From Acanthopleura granulata (taxonomy: Eukaryota > Mollusca > Polyplacophora > Chitonida > Chitonidae), in assembly GCA_016165875.1 (NCBI GenBank), contig JABBOT010000005.1:24515368-24579367 (forward strand): a stretch of 64,000 nt of DNA, in the 5' to 3' direction. Below are positions 1 through 10,022 of the stretch, piece by piece. Under the pieces are notes generated by a model. It searched no databases, was not told where the DNA came from, and was given only the letters and a program-made list of their open reading frames with translations. Both the position numbers and the translations under genes were made by a program. The first letter of the stretch is position 1; every line of letters begins with the position of its first letter.

Positions 1-174
1 ATGCGGGCAGCTATTAATGAGCCTGAATACGACGGAACTGCTAAATGGTTTTCTACATTATTTGTATGGTTTTTCTAGAAATCCTGGTACAAGCTCTTTT
101 GCATTACCTTAAGTCGTGTGAGTTATTTGGCAATATCGTAAGTGAGTTAAGATGCCATAGCTTAGAGAGAGGAT

Positions 175-426
175 CTGACCACATTTCTAACACTTCACAG
201 AAATGATAGCGTGGTTGTTAACACTCTATCCATAATTCACAGCACGGATATGGCTTTTGTACACAGTGTGCCCATACCTTACAGGAAGAATATGGTGTTT
301 CTACACACTCTGTCCATACTTCACAGTGAAAGTGCGGCAGTCATAAACACTCTATCCATAACTGGCCAGAAGAATATGGTGCTCGGGAAACCGCTATCAA
401 TACTTGCAGGTAAGAATAAGGCACTG
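175..426. repeat. Degenerate 42-bp tandem repeat, about 5-6 units
   Basis: Units of about 42 bp share ACACTCTRTCCATA-like and GAAGAATATGGTG-like cores. In plus frame 1 they translate as five 14-residue units, each with a [NHK]-x-LSI-like core, from 217 to 426. The frame is open for 86 codons but has no ATG (it begins with GTG), and there is no homology I recognise. I treat it as a minisatellite whose unit length happens to be a multiple of three. Confidence 0.6.
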
Positions 427-465
427 GTGAATATTTCAACATCACATGCCAACATGTACTTGTAC

Positions 466-730
466 TCGTGAAGCGTGGTTAGCGTGCTAGTGCAGCATAA
501 TGACCCGGAAGCCTCCCACCAATGCGGTCGCTGTGAGTTCATGCTGGCTTCCTCTCCGGCCGTAAGGGAGGCGGTCTGCCAGCAACTTGCGGATGGTCGT
601 GGGTTTCCTCCTGGCTCTGCCCGGATTCATCCCGCCGTAATGCTGGCCGCCGTCGTAGAAGTGAAATATTCTTAAACACGGCGTAAAGCACCAATTAAAT
701 AAATAGATAAATAAGTAAATAAATAAAATA
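466..730 (+). mobile_element. tRNA-derived SINE (family 1), nearly complete
   Basis: The head retains GGTTAGCGTGCTAGTGCAGC..ATGACCC, the remnant of a tRNA-like A-box region. A GTGAGTTCA B-box remnant follows with a short deletion. The conserved centre has ACTTGCGGATGGTCGTGGG, CTGGCCGCCGTCGTA and GTGAAATATTCTT, and the tail is (AAAT)n with variants. The same element occurs at least seven more times here in both orientations, which proves it is dispersed. Confidence 0.85.
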
Positions 731-1027
731 ATTGTGAAATAGCACACTTAATTTAGTGTGCTTAGTGATTGTGTGTTTCGTGGTATAAATATATTTTATC
801 TTCCCAATCGAGCTCTGCGACGTCACAACAGAGAAAAATGGTTTAGTAAATGTAATTACAGCTGTCGAATGACAGCCATCGTGAAATACGGGCTACAGCT
901 GTGCAACTTAAAAAAATAAGGTTGTGACCTCTGATGAACTTACATGTCATACCATTATAACTATATATAAGTTGTAGTATGAGTTTTATCCATTACGTAG
1001 AGCATCCCACTTTCCGGAGAACACCGA

Positions 1028-1085
1028 GACATGTCTCACGTGTCAAAGCAATAACAGACATGTCTCACTTGTCCAAGCAATAACA
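1028..1085. repeat. 29-bp tandem duplication (x2)
   Basis: Two adjacent copies start GACATGTCTCAC at 1028 and 1057. They differ at two positions and each ends AAGCAATAACA. Confidence 0.8.
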
Positions 1086-1544
1086 GTGCTACCATCATAA
1101 TCACTCGGTCAGGTGTCGCCCGTCTATATAGTAATGTAAACGAGATTTATGTTTAGAGGCAGCTCTGTTTTTTATAGCATACCAATCCACATATCGAAAT
1201 CAGAAAAGAACCATTACTTTCTGCTTTTCGATCACAAAATATTTTTAATTTCTTCATTTTACGTTTACATTAATGACTTCCTATTTAGAGTTGAATATAC
1301 TATTACTTTTCGTGGCGGCATTGTTCCACATGTGTGAAGGTCACAGTACATGGCAAATCATCAGATCTGACGAAGTCCCTTTCTCCAAGCGAAGAAACAG
1401 ATGTCAGCTCCTTCTTCAGAAGGGTACTCTTAAAATAAAACGAACAATTTCCTAACAAGCTTCGTTTGTGTGTCAGTTGTATATATATCAATTTGCTTTA
1501 TTTGGCTGTTATTTCAAGGTCAAACGCAAGACTTTTTTTCATTT

Positions 1545-1655
1545 ACAACATGGTGGTCCGTTTTATGGGTGCAAGAAACCGGAACTCAATAAAAAACACA
1601 GACATTTTGCAAATCACTTACGCACTCTCCCATGTGTGACTGCAAGCTGGCACTT
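1545..1655. mobile_element. Diverged SINE-like repeat, copy A
   Basis: Shares with 12640-12740 the run CATGGTGG(T/C)C(C/T), then G-rich ..GGAAACCGG-like sequence, AAAAACACAGAC-TTTG, and a CACTTACG..CTCCCATGTGTGAC-like end. The layout also resembles the centre of SINE family 1. It is probably an older related SINE fragment; orientation and ends are uncertain. Confidence 0.4.
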
Positions 1656-2434
1656 GAAATTGAAAATTGATATTGAAGCGTAAGTGGTGTTTTATGGTCA
1701 TGCAGTGTCTTGTTTTCTTGTACAATTTCTCTGTTTAATAATGTTCTCGTCGAAATGCAAGTACATATCGGGAAACATTTCCAATATTGCGTTGAGCCTC
1801 AATCATTCATTATATTCACTTCGAAGGATGGAAAATTTGTTGCAGATCACCGCCAGCTTATATAATTAATAATCCGCGATTAAGTTACTTGAGAATATCA
1901 GGATTGACAGAACCCAAACTAGTCATTTTATACAGATATATTTAATATGGCAAAATTTATACAGCAGAAATTAAAGTAAATGATCAGTGATATTCCACTG
2001 TATACGTAAGTTTCTTTTATGTACATTCTTAACAATAGAGCTTTGACCATCAACATACACACATGACAATACACTAATGAAGCCATAATGAAGCCGGTGT
2101 ATATATCACTGTCCAATTGTTCTGGTTTCTCGATGGTTTATGTACATCCTATAGTACAGCACACAATACATGAAGGGAGGTAATTTGTCTTGTGGTAAAC
2201 AGATGATAGATTTATCTCCCCTTATTTCTAAAGTGAAAAGAGTGTTGATTAGTCTTTCAAAGCAACAACCGAAGATATATGGGTAAAAATGTCCCAAACA
2301 CGTATTAACCAGACTAACCAGAAAAAAGTCTAACTTACTTAAGAATGGATCACTCGTTACAAAGTGCTCACCCAAAGGGTTTAAGATCGGCCCGGTCGAT
2401 CACTACATACATGAAGAAAATGTTGTCCATGTTG

Positions 2435-3232
2435 TTACATTTTTTTCAGTAAACAAATACTTCTTTTTGATCCAGTTGTGTGACGAATGTCTGTTTCACA
2501 TGCACCCCCCCCCCAAAAAAAAATATATGCATTGCTATAATCACACAGCTGTCGAGATATTAACACACAGACAGCCAGTCCAGAATATACAAAGTCTAAG
2601 AAAGGTACGAGTTCACATGGCCATGTGTACATGCACACCTGTATTCCTGGCAATTTGAGTCTTGTGTAATATCTGGCCGAGGGAAAACTGGAATAAGTGC
2701 CATATCCATATGGATATCCACCATTTCCACTGAAACATTGTCTGGAAACATTGCAATACTTTCTTGTGTTATTACACCACTGTTGATTATTTATATCAGG
2801 AAGCTGCATAACACCATCTTGTGGGTATGTATGCGATGTGCTCCTGTCGGCCAGCATCTCACAGATGCAGGATAGTGCCTTTGTCCAAGCACATACTGTC
2901 ATCATCGACCAAAGCAAGCAAAGCTTTCTGATGTTCACTATATGACACATAATATGCAAGGCATAAAAGTCGAGTTTTGTATGGAAAGCACCAGACAGGG
3001 CCCATGGAAAACATTTCATGTCTTCCGAACCGCGCCAACGTGTTTCTGTTTTTTGGGCATATATACACTGTGCACGATCCAATCGACCAAAAACGCAAGT
3101 AGCAGTTTCAGCAGGGCAGGTATTATAGAAACCACCAGACAAGGTGGATATTGTTTTCCGGTTAAAAGAGGCCCATTTTAACAGTTCCGATCGCCAAACA
3201 GAAATAAGTAGGCCCCGTACTGATGTCGACAT
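2435..3232 (-). CDS. Unidentified 265-codon ORF, possible retrocopy or decayed exon
   Basis: The frame is open from an ATG at 3232 to a stop at 2435. In AT-rich sequence this length is unlikely by chance; a rough estimate is well below one expected per window. The product is Cys-, Trp- and Tyr-rich with no family I recognise. The most protein-like part is the middle third, with SCICEMLADRSTSHTY, QQWCNNTRKYCNVSRQCF and GNGGYPYGYGTYSSFPSARY. It ends at a good donor-like AATACAG|GTGTGC (exon edge 2639), after which the translation looks non-coding. A second minus frame (2859-3098) is also open and ends in SEHQKALLALVDDDSMCL, so an old frameshifted pseudogene is possible. There is no signal peptide or membrane helix. 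It lies in intron 8, same strand as the channel gene. Confidence 0.35.
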   Translation of the reverse strand: MSTSVRGLLISVWRSELLKWASFNRKTISTLSGGFYNTCPAETATCVFGRLDRAQCIYAQKTETRWRGSEDMKCFPWALSGAFHTKLDFYALHIMCHIVNIRKLCLLWSMMTVCAWTKALSCICEMLADRSTSHTYPQDGVMQLPDINNQQWCNNTRKYCNVSRQCFSGNGGYPYGYGTYSSFPSARYYTRLKLPGIQVCMYTWPCELVPFLDFVYSGLAVCVLISRQLCDYSNAYIFFWGGGACETDIRHTTGSKRSICLLKKM

Positions 3233-3743
3233 GGTTCTTAGCGGGATATGTTGTATTTCGGAACTTTTCAGGCCTTTTCCGACACCTTAAAATCCTGCAA
3301 ATAGTTGCTATAACACACCTTGTCGTAGATAGTAATTCCATTGTCTTAGCACAGTTGCCTCCTTGTCAGAAGCATATGACGTCATTACCTTCAAAAGCTT
3401 TTGCTCTACCCCATCTTCTCACATAACGCTGCCCTTTAGACAATGTGGATGTAAGCAATCGGGCATCTTCCAAATTGTTTCCATAATGTCTGAGCAAAGA
3501 AAACACAGACATTTTCTCTAACCGAGGATGTTCCGCTCTGTGAAAATTGGTGAAGCGCGACAGAAGAGTTTAGAGATTTGCCCCCCCGCCACGTGCATAG
3601 TAATCGTTCACTTGGTATTTCCTACTGCGATGACATGGACCGTAAAATCAAATCTAAGATGGCAAAGAACGTCAAAATACTAGCGCCCAGGTATAGAGAT
3701 AGAGATCCACCTATATCACCTGAAAAGTCAAAGAAAAAAAAAT

Positions 3744-3994
3744 TACTTATTTGATTTGATTCATTTGATTGGTGTTTTACGCCATACTCGAGAATATTTC
3801 ACTTATACGACGGCGGCCAGCATTATGGTGGGAGGAAACCCACGACCATCCGCAGGTTGCTGGCAGACCTTCCCACATACGGCCGGAGAGGAAGCCAGCA
3901 TGAGCTGGGCTTAAACTCACAGCGACCGCGTTGGTGGGAGGCTTCGGTCATTGTGCTGCGTTAGCGCACTAACCGATTGAGCCACGGAGGCCGC
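3744..3994 (-). mobile_element. tRNA-derived SINE (family 1), near full length
   Basis: Read on the minus strand it starts GCGGCCTCCGTGGCTCAATCGGTTAGTGCGC. This has a clear Pol III A-box (TGGCTCAATCGG), followed by a GTGAGTTTAAGCCC B-box-like stretch, the conserved centre and a tail rich in AAAT/CAAAT. About 20 bases are missing between GGAAACC and CACGACC. Confidence 0.88.
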
Positions 3995-5482
3995 TAAAAA
4001 CAAAAGGAAAAAAAACTCTTTAGACAAGGTTCAAGGTGTTTGAAAAGAGAAATTATATTTTTCAAGTATTTTGTAAATTATATTAAATTAAAAGACTACC
4101 TTGAAAGCATCTGGAACACATGAACTGCTGACCATACAACCAGGTATGTTATTAAAATAGCATCAATATAATGGTTCATTTTCTTACACCCCATACACAA
4201 GAACGCTATTTGAAATACAAAGTGGCTATTTTGGGCAAAATATCCGCATCAGACAATCAAATCAAACTTTCCCTTTTCCAGAGAATAGCTCAAACTGTTG
4301 CCTTTCAGAAAATATCGGATTTGTACTTGTAATATTTCTAGTGTGCGCATGATTCAACAGTTTAAAAAAGTTATACTACATTATAATTGTTAGCACATCA
4401 TTCCGATTTTGAACGATTACACTTGCACAGGCGAGGGAAATACTATGTGAAAGGCAATCATTTGAGCTATTCTAAAGAAATAGCAAAATCGAACGGTTAT
4501 GTGCTTATCGATTTTTTTAAAGATGTTGTTTTTCATGGCTTTTGTGCCTGCATTGGGTCTAAGATCTGTTCGCTGACGGTGGTATCTATTTACTTTTAAA
4601 AAGCGGTTCGGAGCCAGAAAATATTGGATTTACACGTATAATAAGGTCACTTACATGAAAGATCTATAAATCCATACGACCTCCTCTGCATAATTTGTGT
4701 TTCAGTCATATCTTGGAAAAATACATCCAACTGCAAAAAGTTGTTTCTGAAAGATGATGGACAAAGGAAATATAGATGCATTGAATGTCACACTACTGTT
4801 GGATTTGTTACAAGAATAGTCTCACTCAAACTATAGTACATATGAATATCGGATAAAACTTTAATAAAATTTTTTGGTGGATGGGTCAAGCGCGGTTGTT
4901 CGACTTGTAGTCGAAATGTTGCAGAAACACGAGGATTATTCAGGCCTCGAAACAGACATCCGTTTACTATCCATCAACCAAAATAGGTGTTCTGAATCAT
5001 TAATCATAAGACTAATTTTCAACACAACACATTCAACGGAAATCACAGATGAAAAAAATTAAGTATAATAAGTAAGAAATAAGGAAGGATTCATACAAAG
5101 AAAATAATCATCAGTTTTCAATCATGATCGAAAGACGCAGGAAATTTTCTAGGTGAATGAATTAAATGAGTGCCTAAATGGCTGAAAATAGTCTCAGGAA
5201 TGGAACATGAAATATTATAGTAAAATAATAACAAGAGTTCTCCTACATTTCAATTTTGAGGGTATGCTCCCCAAAACAATTTCATATTCTGCATAAATAT
5301 ACTGATCCAAAGTTTCGAACAAGAGAATTCCAAAATAAATACATGTGTTTTACGTTACTTCACCTTTTTAAACAAATATCTACATGCATTAATATCTATT
5401 ATGATACACGATCTGTGAGTATTGACGGTTGAGGACGAAGAGAACCATGTCATGTCTTACACAGTACAATCATTACACTTAC

Positions 5483-5763
5483 TGGTAAAATTTAGCGTTT
5501 ATCCTACAGCCTCTGGTGTATTCTTGCAAATCCATTTGGAATGCTACGATGTCCGACAGTGCCTCGTCCATGCGCTTCATTGGATTCTCCAACAGGCGAT
5601 GGAAGCCGTCGAACTGTAGCGAGTGTCGCAGGGTGTTCACATCATCACGGGAGTCCGGCGAGAAGTCCTGAAATCTGACCAATAGCGGCTCGCTGAGGTT
5701 AGCCAAGATGGAGGCCTTCTCGTGCAGGACAGCGATGGAGGACACGATGTCGTCAAGCAAGTT
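5483..5763 (-). CDS. DEG/ENaC channel exon 8: continuation of coiled-coil insert
   Basis: Acceptor CACTGTTTCAG and donor CA|GTAAGT bound 281 bases, entered in phase 0 as exon 7 leaves and left in phase 2. The 93 codons begin NLLDDIVSSIAVLHEKASIL. They continue as amphipathic helix with a sequon (NLS), through FHRLLENPMKRMDEALSDIV, to EYTRGCRINAKFY. No membrane segment appears, so TM2, with the family's G-x-S selectivity filter and the cytosolic tail, must be in later exons. The next exon must start with one base completing a CA- codon (His or Gln). I found no convincing TM2 exon between here and position 1. Confidence 0.86.
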
Positions 5764-6918
5764 CTGAAACAGTGAAGTAGCCATATGTTAGACTGTAGAC
5801 ATTTTTTTTAAAAACAACTGACATGCATATGCTTTTCACTCCTAACTGTTAAATCGCCGCTTGCTTAGGCCCTGTGTGTCTCAACGGCTTGATCCTGTAC
5901 TTTACTATTTGCCAGAGAGACACTAATTGGTTAACTCAGGGAAAGCATATTTCCTCGCTCGAAATCCGCATTTTCTTCCAGCCTCCAAACGTAACAAATT
6001 CGGCACACCTGTATTGGTGCATATCTTGTGTAGACTGAGCCGCAAGCACAAGGTCCTGGCTGACCCAAGTAAGAAGAATTCTGCTCAAAACAATCACACC
6101 AGCGGTATATTTATAATCTTCCTTTCGCCACCGTTACGAAATTACGATTCCAGAATACACCAGTTTGTTACAAAGGAGGCTACTCCGGTAATCTTGCCAC
6201 CAAGATGATGGCGGACGCAGCATAATAATTTATCGCTGTCGTTACTGTTCGTACGGAGAGAGGTCTCGACCGTGTGCTTGGGTCTGAGTCTAAACGAGTT
6301 ATGCATCAATAGAGGTGTGAGAAATTTGTTAAGTTTGGAGGCGGGGAGAAAACGCTATGGACCTCGTGTGAAAAAATATGCTTGATCTGAGTTAACGAAG
6401 CAGTGTCTCTTTGGCAAATAGTAAAGTACCGGGGCAAGCAACAGAGGCGCGCAGGGTGTACGCATAATTAATACAGAAATCAACATTCACACATTTCTCC
6501 TCTCTATCTATATCTATACATTCATATTGAGATTTGCTACATTGGAAATTAAGCATTACCTTATAATAGGAATGCCGATATCTTCAGTTTCAAAACTGAA
6601 AGTCTTTATCATAATGCTTGACTCTTAAAGAACAGTTGATTAAGCGGTAGTAAACGTTGAAAAAAAAAAAAGTAAACGTACGCAACCTGCGGATGATCGT
6701 GGGTTTCCTCCGGGCTCTACTCGGTTTTCTCCCACCACAATGCTGGTCCCAGTTGTATAAGTGAAATATTCTTGAGAATGGCGTGAAACAATCAAATAAA
6801 TAAATAAATATTACCTACTCTTGTAATTCAAGAGGATATCAGCTAACATAGCTTCAATAACGGATCTTTGAGGCGTATCTTGACAGTTCTGTTTTCAAAT
6901 TTGTTCACACTGGCTAAC
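5764..6918 (-). other. Intron 7 of the channel gene
   Basis: Bounded by donor GTTAGC after exon 7 and acceptor TTTCAG before exon 8. It contains a 5'-truncated SINE at 6681-6812. Otherwise it shows no recognisable feature. Confidence 0.8.
6681..6812 (+). mobile_element. 5'-truncated SINE (family 1)
   Basis: Starts within the centre of the element (ACGCAACCTGCGGATGATCG) and runs through GTGAAATATTCTTGAGAATGGCG to a (AAAT)n tail. The tRNA-like head is missing. Confidence 0.85.
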
Positions 6919-8096
6919 CTTGGCTGCTTGGATCTCGTCGGTAAGTCTGTCCCCGTTTAACAGGCTACTCAGTTCAGATCGTGTGATCTCCTCGTCTTCA
7001 TAGCGCACAGCTATGGCCGACAGTTCCTGCTGTAGTCTCTCCACGTGTTCCAGACTATTCTTAAGCCACGTCTGTAAGGATTGAAACGACTCTTGCATAT
7101 CATGTCCCTTGGAATCTAAAAACTGTCCAGCTTTTTCTATATCACTGTACATGGCCACGATGCTTTTCTTGTGCGTCGCGTACAACTCCGACAGCTGATG
7201 TAAATCTTCCACCAACAACCTCACCGGTCCTTGTTCCAGCTTTTTCACTGATTCGAAAAACCCCAGCAACCTTGACTTCGTTTCCTGTTTGTGCTTGCGG
7301 CTATGGCGGTCGTGGTGACGTAATAAATGGCTAATATTGCGGATTTCGCCGTATTTCCGTTTCAGGTCGCTGATGAGCTTGGACGTTATGTTCATTATTG
7401 CCCGTGTCTTTTCGTCATAGATCTTGAACGAATTATTAAATTCCCGGTATTTCTGTCCATAACCCAGAACCAAATCTTCGCGGAATCTCTTTACTTCTTT
7501 CTCAATTTGTTCAAGCAATGTACCAGTCACTATGACGTCATATCTTTCCAAAGCCAGGCGGCCTAATTCCTGCATAATTGCGCTCAGTGTTTCGTTGATA
7601 AGGTGCTCATTTCCGTTGTCAATGTGCTCAATAATGTCCTGCTTACTCAGAATGCTTTTTATTGTCGTCTTTAATGGCGGCGATAAGAAATGAAAGCCGG
7701 CATGATTGCCATGGATAAACAAATGGGAATGAACACTGACACTTTTATTTAAAGAGGTTATTCTGTCTTTTAAATTCCTCAGAGTATTGTCGTACTCAAT
7801 TCGGTGGTTGCTGAGAAGTTTCAGGGCAGAGCAGAAACTTCCGTTCACCAGCTGCAGTTCCCAGGAGGTTTCGTTCAGGATGAGCGTGTCGTGAATGAAG
7901 GTGGTGAAATCCTTCCTGTGGTAAGTATCTCTGGCCTTTTGGAACCGCGCTGGCAGTTCGGGCAAATCCTCGTTGAGGGACAGCACCCGGCTCTCGGCAG
8001 CGTACAGCGAACTGGCGGCCTCAGACAGGGACACGGCGTACTCTACTCTATGACAGCTTCTCAGGCATGGACACTCCTCGCGGTGAATAGGGACAC
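6919..8096 (-). CDS. DEG/ENaC channel exon 7: CPC..C signature plus long coiled-coil insert
   Basis: This is a large exon of 1178 bases between acceptor TACTGTTTCAG and donor AAG|GTTAGC. It is entered in phase 1 and left in phase 0, with 392 uninterrupted codons. The first about 25 residues hold ECPCLRSCHRVEYAVSLSEA, matching the conserved C-x-C-x-x-x-C-x-x-x-x-Y-x-x-x-x-S of DEG/ENaC channels just before the post-palm strand and TM2. TM2 does not follow. Instead about 365 residues of mostly helical, charged sequence begin, with heptad-like stretches such as LLEQIEKEVKRFREDLVLGY and LKNSLEHVERLQQELSAIA. Seven N-x-S/T sequons (NET, NGS, NKS, NET, NNS, NIT, NIS) fit an extracellular location. 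No hydrophobic membrane segment is present. The extension is far longer than in channels I know. It has no recognised domain beyond coiled coil, and its function is unknown. Confidence 0.92.
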
Positions 8097-8953
8097 CTGA
8101 AACAGTAAGAGGTAGAACATGAAGTAAAGGTACAATCCCTTGGCCAAATGACGGCAGTTGTGAATTTCCAAGAAGGCAGAAGTTGAAATGGTTATAGGCG
8201 CTAGTGTGAACAATAACAAAACTGAGAGGTTTCACTGTCACTATGGACTAATCTCGTGACTCTCGTGATTCATAAGTAAATTATTATACTAACATGTCGA
8301 TGCGCACCACCATCTTTTCCATTTTCCTCCGCATACACGATTTAATGCCACATGTATGCACTTACGAAAGTCGGAGTAAGTAACTTGTGTTTATTAAACA
8401 AAGGGCTACACAATTTAGTTATAAAAGATTTTGGTTCACTAAATTGGTCACTGGTAATACTGGTAAAACTCCCTACAATGAAATGAAACTCGTCACTTAT
8501 GTTCCTTTATACTGACCCTACCTTATACTGTGAATACATTTTTCTTAGCTCAAAAACGAAACTGATTTATTAAGTTTCATGTTATGTATAATGACCTGTG
8601 AACAATCTATAATGGTCAGTACCTATTATTATCTTGTTAAGTTAATGCTTTACTGGAAAAAGCAATTACCCACGCCCCTCTCAGCAATGCGGTCGATGTG
8701 AATTCAAGTCCAGTTCGTGCTGGCTTCCTATCCGGCCATACTTGGGAAGGTCTGTGGGCAACCTGCTGATGGCCGTGGGTTTTCCCCAGGCTTTGTCCGG
8801 TTTCCTCCCGCTATAAAGCTGGCTACCGTCATGTAAGTGAAATATTCTTGAATACAGCGTAAAAGACCAATCAAATAAATCAGTGAAATATTCTTGAGTA
8901 CGGCGGTAAAACACCAATCAAATAAATAAATAAATAAACAAAGATAAACTTAC
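8097..8953 (-). other. Intron 6 of the channel gene
   Basis: An 857-bp intron with consensus ends. About a third of it is the SINE at 8670-8943. The rest (8097-8670) is AT-rich with no feature seen. Confidence 0.82.
8670..8943 (+). mobile_element. SINE (family 1) with duplicated 3' end
   Basis: Lacks the first about 60 bases of the head but keeps the B-box (GAATTCAAGTCC). The terminal block GTGAAATATTCTTGA(A/G)TAC(A/G)GCG..AAAACACCAATCAAATAAAT-like occurs twice in a row (about 8835-8878 and 8883-8930), followed by (AAAT)n. The element ends about five bases from the intronic donor hexamer of exon 6 (8948-8953). It lies antisense to the channel gene. Confidence 0.87.
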
Positions 8954-9043
8954 CTGAGAAATTCCTGACACAGTTAAAATAATCCTTGACGGTACACAGG
9001 CGGGACGGTTCCTTGGCTGCATCCTTGACATTTATTCTGTCAT
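8954..9043 (-). CDS. DEG/ENaC channel exon 6: small Cys-containing exon
   Basis: This is a 90-base exon between acceptor TTACTCGCAG and donor CAG|GTAAGT, phase 1 at both ends. Its first two bases complete a His codon with the last base of exon 5. The 29 whole codons read DRINVKDAAKEPSRLCTVKD then YFNCVRNFS, adding two cysteines and a sequon (NFS). The pattern C-x(8)-C just upstream of the next exon's C-P-C-x-x-x-C fits the last part of the thumb disulfide ladder. A SINE tail lies within about ten bases of its donor, on the intron side. Confidence 0.85.
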
Positions 9044-9396
9044 CTGCGAGTAAGAATATCTTGTTAAAGAACAGGTCAAGAGATTTATCGATAAATTAAG
9101 ATTTCCTTTCTAACAGGTTTCCTATTGTCATTTCATTGCCTACCGTATAAGATTATGTATAATAATGTACCGTACTGCTGGACAGATAAACCTCCAAGAC
9201 TGTAGATTTCTTTGTCCAATCCTGTATATTAAATCCTTTGAGTTAACATCTATCACCTCTGCTCATTAGAACTTGTCGGTGCTCAGTGATGTCTGTGTTA
9301 TGAATCAATGAAATAACGAAACTGGTGGAATATGGAAAGTATCAACATAAAGGGAGTTAACTGTTGACGATATAATGGACAGAAACACAGACTTAC
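9044..9396 (-). other. Intron 5 of the channel gene
   Basis: A short 353-bp intron with GTAAGT donor and TTACTCGCAG acceptor. No repeat or other feature was recognised. Confidence 0.82.
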
Positions 9397-9532
9397 GTCC
9401 CCTGATAAGTGGCCTGTCTAAAGCACAATTACAGTAGTGCACCGATTGGTTCTCGGAACAATCAGCCGTGTCAGGGCTGGGTTGTGTTGACTCGCCAGTG
9501 ATCAGGTTATTAGTTAACGCCAGGGTGTGATA
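9397..9532 (-). CDS. DEG/ENaC channel exon 5: Cys-rich extracellular segment
   Basis: Acceptor TTTTCGTGTTCCAG and donor C|GTAAGT enclose 136 bases, entered in phase 0 exactly as exon 4 leaves and left in phase 1. It encodes 45 residues starting YHTLALTNN, with three cysteines (DCSENQS and YCNCALD) and one sequon (NQS). In this family the region after the G-T-x-T-S block is the disulfide-rich thumb. This exon lies there but has fewer cysteines than typical members and lacks a recognisable C-x-x-x-C...C-G-C pattern. The assignment rests on phase, splice quality and position. Confidence 0.83.
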
Positions 9533-9632
9533 CTGGAACACGAAAAAAGTAGTTCCTAGTTAAACATTTCATGTCCTTTTCATTTTCAAAGAAAACTTTA
9601 TAATGGAATAGTAAATAGTTAAATAATCATTG

Positions 9633-9777
9633 AGAGAGATCGCAGGTTCGAATCCAGGCGACACTAATCTGTCCGTGGATAAGGGTTTTACTCTGGATTC
9701 GTCTACCCATAAAACTGTCGTATCAGTTCAGAAGTCTTGTTTAGGCTTTTATCGCTAATCAAATAAAAAAAAAAAAA
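9633..9777 (+). mobile_element. 5'-truncated tRNA-derived SINE (different family), poly-A tail
   Basis: Begins with a perfect B-box context (AGGTTCGAATCC) without an A-box upstream. A body of about 110 bases follows and it ends in ATCAAATAAAAAAAAAAAAA. It is not the family 1 consensus. Confidence 0.55.
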
Positions 9778-9906
9778 CAGTATGCTTTTATGGCTTAAGG
9801 AAAACGTACGCCTATAATTCTGACGTACATAAGGCAAACATTAAGAAATTTAGTGGTCGATTATTAATGTATCACGGTTCTTGCACTCAGTAACACAAAA
9901 CAATTT

Positions 9907-10022
9907 ATGTATTTATTTATTTATCTGACTGGTGTTTTACGCCGTGCTCAACATTATTTCACTTATTCGACGGTGGCCACATTATGATAGGAGCAATCAG
10001 GGCAGAGCCCGGAGAAAACCAC
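9907..10022 (-). mobile_element. SINE (family 1) fragment, 3' half
   Basis: Shows the ATTTATTTATTT tail, then GGTGTTTTACGCCGTGCTCAACATTATTTCACTTATTCGACGG-like centre, and breaks off after GGGCAGAGCCCGGAGAAAACCACAA. Confidence 0.82.

Larger units (their letters stand above)
1..5482. other. Intron 8 (partial): repeats, one long ORF, no exon found
   Basis: This stretch follows the exon 8 donor on the minus strand and runs off the window edge. It holds a 42-bp repeat, two SINEs of the tRNA-headed family, a short 29-bp duplication, a diverged repeat at 1545-1655, a C10-A9 homopolymer at 2505-2523 and the 265-codon ORF. I looked on the minus strand for a TM2-type sequence (hydrophobic helix with G-x-S and a following acidic residue) and saw none. 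4000-5480 is AT-rich with nothing recognisable. Confidence 0.6.

Noticed and set aside
487..747. Minus ORF of 86 codons, and similar ORFs at 8681-8917 and 11604-11798
   Set aside because: They are readings through SINE family 1 copies.
6895..8241. Whole 448-codon open frame taken as one protein
   Set aside because: Splice sites at 8096/8097 and 6918/6919 show that only the internal part is exon. The first about 48 and last 7 codons are intron read-through.
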